Shown piece after piece: positions 17,331 through 24,988 of a DNA stretch of 34,889 nt. Position numbers and translations under genes: made by a program. Source of the stretch: Candidatus Izemoplasma acidinucleici (GTDB lineage Bacteria > Bacillota_I > Bacilli_A > Izemoplasmatales > Izemoplasmataceae). A model generated the notes under the pieces. The model saw only the letters and a program-made list of their open reading frames with translations. It did not search any database and was not told the origin of the DNA. Within the stretch, counting starts at the first letter, position 1, and each line of letters begins with the position of its first letter. The stretch is from assembly GCA_004195325.1 (NCBI GenBank), contig SDWO01000167.1, positions 1 through 34,889 of the forward strand, written 5' to 3'.

Positions 17331-18020
17331 ATGAGAGAACAAATGAAACAGTTCAGTAAGAATTTTGGAGTGATGGATCAAAAGGACTATCAAGTTCTCA
17401 AATCAAAAAGAGTACTTGTCGTTGGACTAGGTGGTCTTGGGGGAAACCTATGTAATCTTCTTGTAAGGTTAGGGCTTCATCAATTAATGCTGGTTGATTT
17501 TGATAGGTATGATACAACAAATCTAAACCGTCAGTTGTTTTCAAATCATAATACTATCAATGAATACAAAGTAGATATAATAAAAGAAGAACTACTGAAG
17601 ATAAATCCTAATGCAACAATTGATAAATCAATATCCAAAATTCAGGATATTCCAACAAGCGAGTTGAAAGTCTATGATTACATAATAGATACTGTGGATA
17701 ATCCAATATCCAAAATCTACCTTTCAGAACTAGGAAGAAAACTAAACATCCCAGTTCTACATGGTGCATGTGCTGGGTGGTATGGACAAGTAGGATGGAT
17801 ACTACCTGGAAACACCCTGATTGAACAAACATATATAAACGATGAACAAGGACTTGAAAAGGATTTAATGAATCCTTCATTTACTCCGTCTGCTATAGCT
17901 TCAGTTATGGTCTCAGAGTTTCTTAAAAAGATTCAAAACTCTGACAAAACGACAACAAATCAATTTCTATTAGTTGATTTATACAATAACCAAATTATAA
18001 AAACTAACTCAAATGAATAA
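17331..18020 (+). CDS. E1-like adenylyltransferase of the HesA/MoeB/ThiF family
   Basis: This enzyme adenylates the C-terminal glycine of a ubiquitin-like sulfur carrier. The nucleotide-binding loop is VGLGGLGGN (31-39). DFDRYDTTNLNRQLF carries the acidic, Asn and Arg residues that bind ATP and Mg. HGACAGWYGQVG (C147) and NPSFTPSAIASVMVSEFLK are typical of the subgroup paired with a MoaD-like protein. At 229 aa it is shorter than MoeB and lacks the CxxC zinc pairs and the rhodanese domain. The MoaD-like gene follows 9 bases later, so the two act together. No molybdopterin, thiamine or tungsten-enzyme gene is nearby. Confidence 0.88.
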   Translation: MREQMKQFSKNFGVMDQKDYQVLKSKRVLVVGLGGLGGNLCNLLVRLGLHQLMLVDFDRYDTTNLNRQLFSNHNTINEYKVDIIKEELLKINPNATIDKSISKIQDIPTSELKVYDYIIDTVDNPISKIYLSELGRKLNIPVLHGACAGWYGQVGWILPGNTLIEQTYINDEQGLEKDLMNPSFTPSAIASVMVSEFLKKIQNSDKTTTNQFLLVDLYNNQIIKTNSNE

Positions 18021-18029
18021 GGTGATAGT

Positions 18030-18275
18030 ATGGTAAAAGTGATTTTCTATAATCTTCTTAGAAGTAAATACGGAATAAATGAAATACTAGTTAAAGATGG
18101 ATCAATATCACAAATAATTGATGAGATTGTCTCGAGGCATTCAAATATCATCAGAAATGATTTTGAAACGAGTATAGTTTTCTATCATGGGAAACCAATT
18201 CATTATCATAACTTTAGTACAGTAATAGATGATAATGAGGAAATAATTATAACTCATTTTGTTGGTGGCGGATAA
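18030..18275 (+). CDS. MoaD/ThiS-like ubiquitin-fold sulfur carrier
   Basis: This 81-aa protein has a beta-grasp fold pattern and ends in Val-Gly-Gly-Gly. Its C-terminus is the expected substrate of the E1-like enzyme encoded just upstream. The C-terminal THFVGGG matches the MoaD/ThiS ending, with one extra glycine compared with the usual GG. The internal strand KVIFYNLLRSKYG also fits MoaD. It probably carries sulfur as a thiocarboxylate or modifies another protein. The target is not visible here. Confidence 0.85.
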   Translation: MVKVIFYNLLRSKYGINEILVKDGSISQIIDEIVSRHSNIIRNDFETSIVFYHGKPIHYHNFSTVIDDNEEIIITHFVGGG

Positions 18276-18287
18276 CATAGGAAAACA

Positions 18288-18316
18288 TTGACTTATTTAG
18301 AAACAAAGGTTATCCT
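18288..18316 (+). promoter_or_regulatory. Candidate promoter of the short leader ORF and perhaps rsgA
   Basis: TTGACT (18288-18293), a 17-base spacer and TATCCT (18311-18316). I see no other promoter before rsgA. Confidence 0.5.
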
Positions 18317-18352
18317 ATTTATAGAAATAAATGAAAGACGAGGTGGTGTATT

Positions 18353-18409
18353 ATGGAAAAATTTATATTGTTTAAAAGCGAAGATACATCACTGCACAAA
18401 AAAGTCTAA
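18353..18409 (+). CDS. Very short ORF (18 aa), possible leader peptide
   Basis: An ATG with a GAGGTGG ribosome site seven bases upstream opens an 18-codon frame, MEKFILFKSEDTSLHKKV-stop. A perfect terminator follows 10 bases later. The promoter/short ORF/terminator/gene order resembles an attenuator leader for rsgA, but it could also be an independent small gene or an sRNA. No repeated codons point to an amino-acid signal. Confidence 0.4.
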   Translation: MEKFILFKSEDTSLHKKV

Positions 18410-18419
18410 TAAGAATTAT

Positions 18420-18441
18420 AGGGCCTGTGTAGGCCCTTTTT
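18420..18441 (+). terminator. Terminator or attenuator upstream of rsgA
   Basis: A perfect 7-bp GC-rich stem AGGGCCT/AGGCCCT with loop GTGT is followed by T5. It lies 56 bases before the rsgA start. Confidence 0.8.
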
Positions 18442-18497
18442 GTTTGCAATTTGTATCTTCGTATTACTACTAGAATCATAAAATAAAGGAGATCAAT

Positions 18498-19448
18498 TTG
18501 ACAAATTTAAACAAAGGTAGAGTAATATCAAATCATTTAACAAAGTACATAGTAGAACACAAGACAGAAAAATTCAGCTTAGAAGTAAGTGGACGATTTA
18601 AATATACTGCTTACTCAAAAAGTGATTATCCGGTTGTTGGCGATTACGTCTATTTTAGAGAAACGAATCACAATGAAGGAATCATTGAAGCAATAGAAGA
18701 ACGTAAGAACACATTATCAAGATTAGGAATATCTAATGTGTTTAATCAACAGATTATTGCCTCTAACATTGATATGGTATTCATATGTGTATCACTTAAT
18801 CAAGATTATCATATTAGAAAAGTATTAAACTTTTTATCAATGACGCAATCAAACGACTTCGAAAGAATCTTGTTATTCACCAAAAGTGATTTAACTGAAA
18901 ACTATGATGAGTACATCAATGAAGTAAGAGAATATACAGATATTGATATCAAATTAATAAGTTCATTTAACGAGAGTGATATCAATGAGCTTAAAGAGTT
19001 TATAGACACTAATACTTGTGTATTCATTGGAAGTAGTGGTGTTGGTAAATCAACTATCATTAATAAACTAATTGGGGAGCAACATTTTGATACAGCTGAA
19101 ATTAGAATATCAGATGCGCAAGGTAGACATACAACAGCTCATAGAGAACTTATTACATTAGATACAGGTGGAGCAATTATAGATAGCCCTGGTATTAGGA
19201 TAGTTCAATCATATATTGTTGAGAATGTAGAAGAAGAGTTCAAGGATATCATCGATATTTCAAACGAATGTAAATTCAGGGACTGTTCACATGATAGAGA
19301 GCCTGGATGTAAAATCCAAAAGAGTCTTGAAGAAGGAAGCTTGCTAGAAGAAAGATACAATCAATATACAAAAGCTATGAAACTAAATGCACATGTGAAA
19401 AGACAAGAGAGAGCAAAAGGAATAATGCAAAATAAAAGAAAAAAATAA
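18498..19448 (+). CDS. rsgA: Small ribosomal subunit biogenesis GTPase RsgA
   Basis: RsgA is a circularly permuted GTPase that helps mature the 30S subunit. The N-terminal OB domain (about 1-70) is followed by G4 (TKSD, 128-131), then G1 GSSGVGKST (178-186) and G3 DSPG (229-232), in the permuted order expected. A zinc site C258, C263, H265, C271 comes next. A lysine-rich C-terminus completes the protein (316 aa, normal). The start is TTG at 18498: AAAGGAG is six bases before it, and no ATG follows in frame for a long way. A strong terminator-like hairpin upstream could attenuate it. Confidence 0.95.
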   Translation: MTNLNKGRVISNHLTKYIVEHKTEKFSLEVSGRFKYTAYSKSDYPVVGDYVYFRETNHNEGIIEAIEERKNTLSRLGISNVFNQQIIASNIDMVFICVSLNQDYHIRKVLNFLSMTQSNDFERILLFTKSDLTENYDEYINEVREYTDIDIKLISSFNESDINELKEFIDTNTCVFIGSSGVGKSTIINKLIGEQHFDTAEIRISDAQGRHTTAHRELITLDTGGAIIDSPGIRIVQSYIVENVEEEFKDIIDISNECKFRDCSHDREPGCKIQKSLEEGSLLEERYNQYTKAMKLNAHVKRQERAKGIMQNKRKK

Positions 19449-19470
19449 CTACATAATTGTAGTTATTTTT
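19442..19470. terminator. Bidirectional terminator between rsgA and the XRE gene
   Basis: An 11-bp stem (19442-19452 with 19459-19469) with loop ATAATT has A- and T-runs on both sides. It stops rsgA and the converging XRE gene. Confidence 0.8.
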
Positions 19471-19471
19471 T

Positions 19472-19684
19472 TTACTCTTGAATATAGAATATTTCTTCAA
19501 CTGATTTTTCAAAGACTTTACTGATTTTTAACGCAAGTTCTAGAGATGGGCTATACTGTCCCTTTTCAATTGCGACAACGGTTTGTCTTGATACTCCCAA
19601 TTCTTTAGCCAAATCAGCTTGTGTCATTTCATTTTTCATGAAACGTAATGTTCTGACATTGTTTTCAATCTTTGATTTCCCCAT
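19472..19684 (-). CDS. XRE-family transcriptional regulator (70 aa)
   Basis: This is a helix-turn-helix protein of the short YozG/Cro type. MTQADLAKELGVSRQTVVAIEKGQ is the HTH, followed by the YSPSLELALKISKVFEKSVEEIF dimerisation-type helix. It probably represses its own operon and the membrane protein gene before it, whose last base overlaps its start region. Such XRE/four-TM pairs are common in Gram-positive bacteria; the signal they sense is unknown. Confidence 0.92.
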   Translation of the reverse strand: MGKSKIENNVRTLRFMKNEMTQADLAKELGVSRQTVVAIEKGQYSPSLELALKISKVFEKSVEEIFYIQE

Positions 19685-20145
19685 TAGACACCTCTACGAT
19701 AGTATATGATTTCAGATACACTTCCTAGTATACTTGATAATAAACCAAATGATAGTAGCGTAATAAAGAATGCTGATGTACCTAAATCAAATAATTGTGT
19801 TGTTAATGATAATAGGAAACCTAGTACGAAAATATATAATGAGATTCTTGTACCCTTTAATTCAACAAGTTTATCTCTTTCATCTCTCAAATCGATATTT
19901 TCTTCTTTATTTCCAGATATTTCTCGACCTATTTCTAAAAAGATTCTATTGATGATTTGTAATATGATATTCCCAACGACACTTACGGGGATAAATACTA
20001 AAATAATTATAGACCATAATTTCATCATATTTGATGTGTCAAAGTCACCATTATTATATTTTACTAATACAATTAGGAAATAAACTGTAGTAACTATTAA
20101 ACCCATTGCTATTGTAGATAAACTTCTTTTTTCTTGATATGACAT
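19684..20145 (-). CDS. Four-TM membrane protein paired with the XRE regulator
   Basis: The 153-aa protein has two pairs of membrane helices separated by a loop containing DLRDERDKLVELKGTRIS. This DERD loop is the hallmark of the small DUF2178-like membrane proteins that travel with XRE regulators. It is the first gene of the minus-strand operon and ends one base into the XRE gene. A GGAGGA site precedes the start. It may sense the membrane and act on the regulator; this is inference. Confidence 0.78.
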   Translation of the reverse strand: MSYQEKRSLSTIAMGLIVTTVYFLIVLVKYNNGDFDTSNMMKLWSIIILVFIPVSVVGNIILQIINRIFLEIGREISGNKEENIDLRDERDKLVELKGTRISLYIFVLGFLLSLTTQLFDLGTSAFFITLLSFGLLSSILGSVSEIIYYRRGV

Positions 20146-20167
20146 ATTGTTCCTCCTCTGTCTAATT

Positions 20168-20243
20168 TAGTTTACACTAAGTAAAGTTTGCTTTACACTC
20201 ATATAGTATAACAAACTTTACTCCATGTCAAGTATAGTTTACA
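20168..20243 (-). promoter_or_regulatory. Operator-rich promoter of the XRE/four-TM operon
   Basis: On the minus strand, TTGACA (plus 20226-20231) and TATACT (plus 20205-20210, 15 bases apart) or TACTAT (17 apart) form the promoter. The core is framed by the inverted repeat AGTAAAGTTTG (20180-20190) and CAAACTTTACT (20212-20222), and by two copies of TAGTTTACA (20168-20176 and 20235-20243). TTTACACT also repeats at 21-base spacing. These are probable binding sites for the XRE protein. Confidence 0.65.
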
Positions 20244-20280
20244 TTTATTTACTATTTCTAAATAGCTTCTTTCTTTTCAA

Positions 20281-20310
20281 ATTAAAAAGCGATGATAAAT
20301 TCATCGCTTT
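20281..20310 (-). terminator. Terminator of the GGDEF gene
   Basis: A perfect 10-bp stem (20286-20295 with 20301-20310) with loop TAAAT gives a T-run on the minus strand. The TGA stop codon lies in the stem. Confidence 0.8.
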
Positions 20311-21266
20311 ATGTGTGAATCATAGTAGTTTTGCTTCATAGTAAATAATAATTGATCAGCTTCATGCATTTTGATTTCGGCACGGTGAGCTTTATTAACA
20401 TTTAGATTATTTACTGTAACTACACCATACGACATACTAATGTCATCATGGAAGAATAACAACTTGATATCAATTTGTCTAAACAACTCTTGAACATCAA
20501 CTTCGATGTCATCTTTTATTAGAATTGCAAATTCATCTCCACCTAGACGGTATAACTTTCCTTTATAAGGTTCAATTAGCTTGTTCATATGTTTTGCGAA
20601 GTAGATTAACAGTTCGTCACCTTTTTGATGTCCAAACGTATCATTGATTAATTTGAAGTTGTTAAAGTCTGTCATTGTCAAATGATACCCACTATCCTCA
20701 ACCTTATTATATATATCCTTAAAGAACTTTCTACGATTTGGTAGTTTTGTTAGAAAGTCTATGTAGTTTAAATGTTGTAATTCGTTGTTCAATTTAAATA
20801 ACTCTTTATTCTTATAATCGAGTTCTTTTTTTGCATTAATTAATTCATTGTTAATATTCATCATCTCTTCAAGCAAATCCTCTGGTTCCTTAAATCTTGA
20901 TAGTTTTTGATATAAGGTTCTTATAGTTTTTACTTGTTCAGTATTCATGTTAGTCATCTCATCAAATAATGAAGACATATCTTCATCAACAAGAATAGCA
21001 AATAGTGATATTGATTCAGGATGCTTAAGCATATAAACAAATGCGAATTCATCATTCGTTAATTTCCCTGTGAACCCTAGAGTTAATTCGTTGTTAATTA
21101 TTTTACTTAAATGATCATAAAACAATTGATACGCTGAGCCTTTGAACAAATGAACAGCAGATGTCTTAAGTTTTATCTCCAACGATTCTAACTTTGATGA
21201 TTTGATTTCTGTAATGATACCTGATAAATCTAATTCAATTGAAATTACGCTATTGTAGTAATCCAT
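20301..21266 (-). CDS. GGDEF-domain diguanylate cyclase
   Basis: The C-terminal domain (about 165-315) makes cyclic di-GMP from GTP; the active-site loop GGDEF is intact at residues 242-246. Supporting motifs are YIDFLTKLPNRRKFF and FKLINDTFGHQKGDELL. The inhibitory RxxD I-site is missing: the matching position has PYKG, so product inhibition is unlikely. The N-terminal about 125 residues are a soluble domain I do not recognise, with no membrane helix. A coiled coil (about 130-165, NNELINAKKELDYKNKELFK) links the two and should transmit a signal or dimerise. The 321-aa gene stands alone. Confidence 0.92.
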   Translation of the reverse strand: MDYYNSVISIELDLSGIITEIKSSKLESLEIKLKTSAVHLFKGSAYQLFYDHLSKIINNELTLGFTGKLTNDEFAFVYMLKHPESISLFAILVDEDMSSLFDEMTNMNTEQVKTIRTLYQKLSRFKEPEDLLEEMMNINNELINAKKELDYKNKELFKLNNELQHLNYIDFLTKLPNRRKFFKDIYNKVEDSGYHLTMTDFNNFKLINDTFGHQKGDELLIYFAKHMNKLIEPYKGKLYRLGGDEFAILIKDDIEVDVQELFRQIDIKLLFFHDDISMSYGVVTVNNLNVNKAHRAEIKMHEADQLLFTMKQNYYDSHIKR

Positions 21267-21427
21267 TAGCTATGTCACATCCTTTTCGTTTGAATAGGTC
21301 TTTCATCATCTAAAATGTATCTCCAACATGTATACACTAAGTATAGCATATAGAATATTAAAAACGAAACCAGTACGAGTGGCCATAATCTATTGTTTTT
21401 AAAATTTTAAACATATAATATATATGT

Positions 21428-21433
21428 TATAAT
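21428..21433 (+). promoter_or_regulatory. -10 box of the APH-family gene
   Basis: A perfect TATAAT has a poor TTTAAA 16 bases upstream as possible -35. The start codon is 96 bases further, leaving room for a leader with no structure I can name. Confidence 0.4.
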
Positions 21434-21529
21434 ATTTGTAGTTCAATCAGTTTGAGTTGATGGTTTTAGGTATAAATCATTAATCAAATTGAGGAATGAA
21501 ATCTAGGACAAGATATTGGAAGTGGGAAT

Positions 21530-22429
21530 ATGAATTTAAAGTTTAAGGAACTGAGTATCTATAAGGATATAACGAATATAACTGAGATCAACAAAGGTTG
21601 GTCTTTTGATAAGAAGTATTTGGTAGAAACTAAGGCCACTAAATATATGTTAAGAACAGCTTTAATCGATCAACTAGAAAAGAAGCAAAAGGAATGGGAT
21701 TTCATCTCTAAAGTATATGGTCTAGAATTAACAACTCATAAACCAATCGAGTTTGGGACATGTAACAATGATACAGAAGTCTATATCTTGTTGGAGTATA
21801 TTGATGGAGAACAAGCTGAGTTGATTTTACCAACTTTGGCAAAGGAAAAGCAATATGACTTAGGCTTCCAAATGGGTAAAGAACTTAAGAAATTGCATAG
21901 CCTTGACAGAAGCAGTAAAACCGAATGGGAAACACAATACAATAACAAAATCATTTCAAGAATTGATTCTTTCAAAAAATGCGGATTCAAAAGTGAAGTC
22001 ATGAACGAGATAATCGAGTTCGTTTTAGAACATACTTATTTATTAAAAGACAGACCTATGTCACAACTTCATGGTGATTTCCATAGTGGGAATTTAATCA
22101 TTACTCCTAGTGAGGATATCTATATCATAGATTATAATAGAATGAAAACAGGAGATCCATACTACGAATTTAATAGAATTTATTTCTCATATAGAATTAG
22201 TCCTCATTTTGCCAAAGGGCAAATTGAAGGATACTTCAATAATGAAGTTCCAAATGATTTCTTTCTATATATTAAGTTTTACTTACTTAGTGTAATGATT
22301 GGAAATATACCTTGGGCAATGATGTATGATCAAAAAGATATTGAGTTTGCGAAGAATAGTATAGAAGAAGTATACAAAGAGTATAATAGTTTGAAAGATA
22401 CAATACCTAATTGGTATAAAAGTTTATAG
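21530..22429 (+). CDS. Aminoglycoside phosphotransferase (APH)-family kinase
   Basis: This is a protein-kinase-like small-molecule kinase. The catalytic loop HGDFHSGN (181-188, D183 as catalytic base) and the metal-binding Asp of IIDYN (D201) are present. The usual DF is replaced by DY. KYMLRTA near the N-terminus holds the ATP-binding lysine region. Members phosphorylate aminoglycosides, choline, homoserine and other alcohols. The substrate here is unknown, so resistance should not be inferred. The 299-aa gene is single and soluble. Confidence 0.87.
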   Translation: MNLKFKELSIYKDITNITEINKGWSFDKKYLVETKATKYMLRTALIDQLEKKQKEWDFISKVYGLELTTHKPIEFGTCNNDTEVYILLEYIDGEQAELILPTLAKEKQYDLGFQMGKELKKLHSLDRSSKTEWETQYNNKIISRIDSFKKCGFKSEVMNEIIEFVLEHTYLLKDRPMSQLHGDFHSGNLIITPSEDIYIIDYNRMKTGDPYYEFNRIYFSYRISPHFAKGQIEGYFNNEVPNDFFLYIKFYLLSVMIGNIPWAMMYDQKDIEFAKNSIEEVYKEYNSLKDTIPNWYKSL

Positions 22430-22536
22430 GGTTTAACGTCTTTATTAAAGGAAATTAAACCACCAGTTGATACAAGTAAATTACCAGTAACTTGATTAAA
22501 TAAGGCTCTGTGTAATAATGAATACGAGGTGATGTT

Positions 22537-23550
22537 ATGGACAACAAACGAATAGGGAAAACAATCAAGGATTTGAGATTACAAAAGGGATTAAGTCAAG
22601 GGGACGTAGCAAAGATATGTAGTATTACTACACAGGCAGTAAGTAAATGGGAACGAGGAGAAAGTATCCCAGATATTAGTTCGTTAGAAAGTTTAAGTAA
22701 TTTATATGGAGTATCTATCAATCATATTATTAATAGTGATGCAGTAGTTATACCATCAAAACCAAGAAACTCTCTAATCTATCAAATGATAATAATCATA
22801 TTAGCAATTGTTGTCTTTATTTTTCCGATGTATGTAAAAGATGATGATGTAAGATCTGGATTTAACTTAATTGTTTCAGGGACATACGGGACGTTAATTC
22901 AGGCAATTAGAGTTTCGTTCTTAGTCTATGTTGGATTATTAGTTCACACTGTTATTATGTATGTAAATAAGGGGACGTACAACAAGGTGAATTTAGGGAT
23001 TAGTATGACATTGACCATCGCTACAATGATTAGCAATGGTATTGCCATTTCACAATCCAATAACTTAGTTGATTCAATGGAGTTCTTAGTCGGGTTTTCA
23101 GTAATAATTTTGATTATAAATGTTTATGAATTTGTTAGAAAACTATATATCAGCACATCAAATATAAATGCGATTAATACAATATCATTTACAACTCATG
23201 TATTAAACCTTTCAATGATTGTTTACTTCTTTGCGTTACTAGGGATGATTGATTATGACTTAGATCATTCACTAACAGGATCATTTGAATGGTATTTATT
23301 ATTTAGTGCTATTCCAATAATGATATCTATCGGATTACATATTACATATACTCTAGCGAAATCATACACAGACAAGTTATCAAGGTTAGTATTAATTCTA
23401 CCGATGATTGGTTCTGTCTTAACATATTTCATGTTTATGATTTTTGTAGACAAACATAGATATACTGATGATATCTTTATATTACTCATTTTATTAACAA
23501 TCCAAGCATTACCTCTAACAATGATTGTTTATAAACAAAAAGTGAGGTAA
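22537..23550 (+). CDS. XRE-type HTH domain fused to an eight-TM membrane region
   Basis: Residues 1-60 form a clear HTH: IKDLRLQKGLSQGDVAKICSITTQAVSKWERG. After a short linker, about eight hydrophobic helices fill residues 80-335. Such membrane-anchored XRE proteins are known in Gram-positive bacteria. They should sense something at the membrane and control a nearby gene, probably their own. The next gene starts at the base of the stop codon, so both are one operon. GAGGTGATG gives the ribosome site. Confidence 0.87.
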   Translation: MDNKRIGKTIKDLRLQKGLSQGDVAKICSITTQAVSKWERGESIPDISSLESLSNLYGVSINHIINSDAVVIPSKPRNSLIYQMIIIILAIVVFIFPMYVKDDDVRSGFNLIVSGTYGTLIQAIRVSFLVYVGLLVHTVIMYVNKGTYNKVNLGISMTLTIATMISNGIAISQSNNLVDSMEFLVGFSVIILIINVYEFVRKLYISTSNINAINTISFTTHVLNLSMIVYFFALLGMIDYDLDHSLTGSFEWYLLFSAIPIMISIGLHITYTLAKSYTDKLSRLVLILPMIGSVLTYFMFMIFVDKHRYTDDIFILLILLTIQALPLTMIVYKQKVR

Positions 23551-23555
23551 TGAAA

Positions 23556-24569
23556 ATGAAAAAAGTATATATTATAGTAATAGCTGTACTACTAGGAATA
23601 ACCATTTATTTATTCAGTGATCATTTTGATACATCGAATCAACCAAACGATGATTCACCACAAGGAAATGTCGAGTATCAAAATATATTTTCATCACTAG
23701 CCGAAGAAGAACATTACTTATATTTTGAAGCATCATTATATCAATTAGTTGATGATGAATATTATTCTTGGTTTGAAGTTCTATATCAAGACACAGAACT
23801 TTATAATACCCTGTTTTCAATTAGAGCGTTTAGACACTTATCAATTGATTTAAGTGACTTTGATAGAACTCTAAACACTGAAAGTGAAATCCATATAACA
23901 TATGATGATGATGAATACTATAGTGAAACAATGACCATATCTGTTTACTATTATGATATTTTAAACGATCCAGAGTACTTAGGTTTAGATAGAGGCGAGT
24001 TTTTAACAGATGGGAACACATACCAGTTTGATATGTTCGATAATTCATACTACGTAATATATGAGCTGTTAGATGGAAAAAATCTGTTTGATAACTACTA
24101 TTCTCATATTGATGAAGCGAGAACCCATGTTATTGATTTAGATTCGTCAATCGAAGTAGTACCTAATAAACTCGGTATTGATTTTATTTGTACTGATGAT
24201 GGTGTTGTCTCAAAGTATCACCATATCTCAATCGATAATAAACCAGATAACAAAGCATGGTTTTTGAACACGAGAGAAGAAGCTTACTTAAGACTATATT
24301 CAGACAATCAAAATCACTACGATTTGGTTGATTATCAAATACTGGAAAACGGTTCTTACGAATTGTCATTTACATTCTATGGCGACACTGAAATAATATA
24401 TGATGAGATACTTGAATTCACCTTAAAACAAGAGTATACAATTACGGATGATTTATTTGAATTTGATGTCACATATACAGTCACGGATAACGATTTACTA
24501 TACATCGTTTTCTATGACAAAGCACAAGATCACTACATGTCTTACTACGTACAAACCAATCCAAACTAA
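23556..24569 (+). CDS. Secreted or membrane-anchored acidic protein of unknown function
   Basis: GAGGT, seven bases before ATG 23556, favours that start over ATG 23550 (337 aa). A hydrophobic N-terminal helix, YIIVIAVLLGITIYLF, is a signal anchor with no lipobox. The remaining about 310 residues are extracellular, very rich in D, E, Y and beta-strand-like repeats, and free of recognised motifs. It is coupled to the XRE/eight-TM gene, so the two probably form a signalling pair. I do not recognise the family. Confidence 0.7.
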   Translation: MKKVYIIVIAVLLGITIYLFSDHFDTSNQPNDDSPQGNVEYQNIFSSLAEEEHYLYFEASLYQLVDDEYYSWFEVLYQDTELYNTLFSIRAFRHLSIDLSDFDRTLNTESEIHITYDDDEYYSETMTISVYYYDILNDPEYLGLDRGEFLTDGNTYQFDMFDNSYYVIYELLDGKNLFDNYYSHIDEARTHVIDLDSSIEVVPNKLGIDFICTDDGVVSKYHHISIDNKPDNKAWFLNTREEAYLRLYSDNQNHYDLVDYQILENGSYELSFTFYGDTEIIYDEILEFTLKQEYTITDDLFEFDVTYTVTDNDLLYIVFYDKAQDHYMSYYVQTNPN

Positions 24570-24594
24570 AAGAGACGATTCAGTCTCTTTTTAA
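24568..24594 (+). terminator. Terminator after the XRE-TM/secreted protein operon
   Basis: A 9-bp stem (24568-24576 with 24583-24591) with loop GATTCA and a short T-run overlaps the stop codon. Confidence 0.8.
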
Positions 24595-24632
24595 GTAGAC
24601 ATTTATGTCAGTTAGAAAATATGCGTTCATGT

Positions 24633-24638
24633 TATAAT
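24633..24638 (+). promoter_or_regulatory. -10 box of the 61-aa gene
   Basis: A perfect TATAAT lies 20 bases before the start codon, just upstream of the AAGGAGG site. No good -35 was found. Confidence 0.45.
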
Positions 24639-24658
24639 TAAATGAAAGGAGGATGATT

Positions 24659-24844
24659 ATGATATTAGAAGAAATAATGGAGAAGAAAGTATTAATAACA
24701 ATAGCGAATTTTGCATCTGTTGTACCTGAAAGAAGAATCAAAGGAAAGATAGAAGAATTCGATGGTGAGTTCTTTAAAGTGATGGTAAAGGATAAAATTG
24801 TGTTAGTTAGAAGCCAATTCATATCAACAATCGAGATACTATAA
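24659..24844 (+). CDS. Small basic beta-rich protein (61 aa)
   Basis: A TATAAT box, AAGGAGG six bases before ATG 24659 and a strong terminator frame this gene. The product starts with a short helix, MILEEIMEKKVLITIANF. Four or five short strands follow: RRIKGKIEEFDGEFFKV, MVKDKIVLV and QFISTIEI. This order resembles an Sm-like or SH3-like small barrel, as in RNA-binding LSm proteins. That is only a pattern-based guess, and Hfq motifs are absent. Confidence 0.7.
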   Translation: MILEEIMEKKVLITIANFASVVPERRIKGKIEEFDGEFFKVMVKDKIVLVRSQFISTIEIL

Positions 24845-24871
24845 AAAAGAGATAAATTTCATCTCTTTTTT
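24843..24871. terminator. Bidirectional terminator before typA
   Basis: A perfect 11-bp stem (24843-24853 with 24861-24871) has a 7-base loop and strong A/T flanks. Confidence 0.8.
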
Positions 24872-24988
24872 ATTTGCTCTGAAAACACATTCATTGCGAA
24901 AAAAGAATAAATCTCTTTCATATTTATATAATAGTGCTATACTTAACAAGGTCTAAATTTAAAGAAGCACATATCTGGAGGTACAAAT

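Noticed and set aside
18288-18473. 61-codon frame across the rsgA leader
   Set aside because: It has no ribosome site, covers the promoter and terminator, and conflicts with the better-supported 18-codon frame.
22444-22494. Short open stretch after the APH gene reading like coding sequence
   Set aside because: It has no start codon or ribosome site and is only about 17 codons long; at most a remnant.
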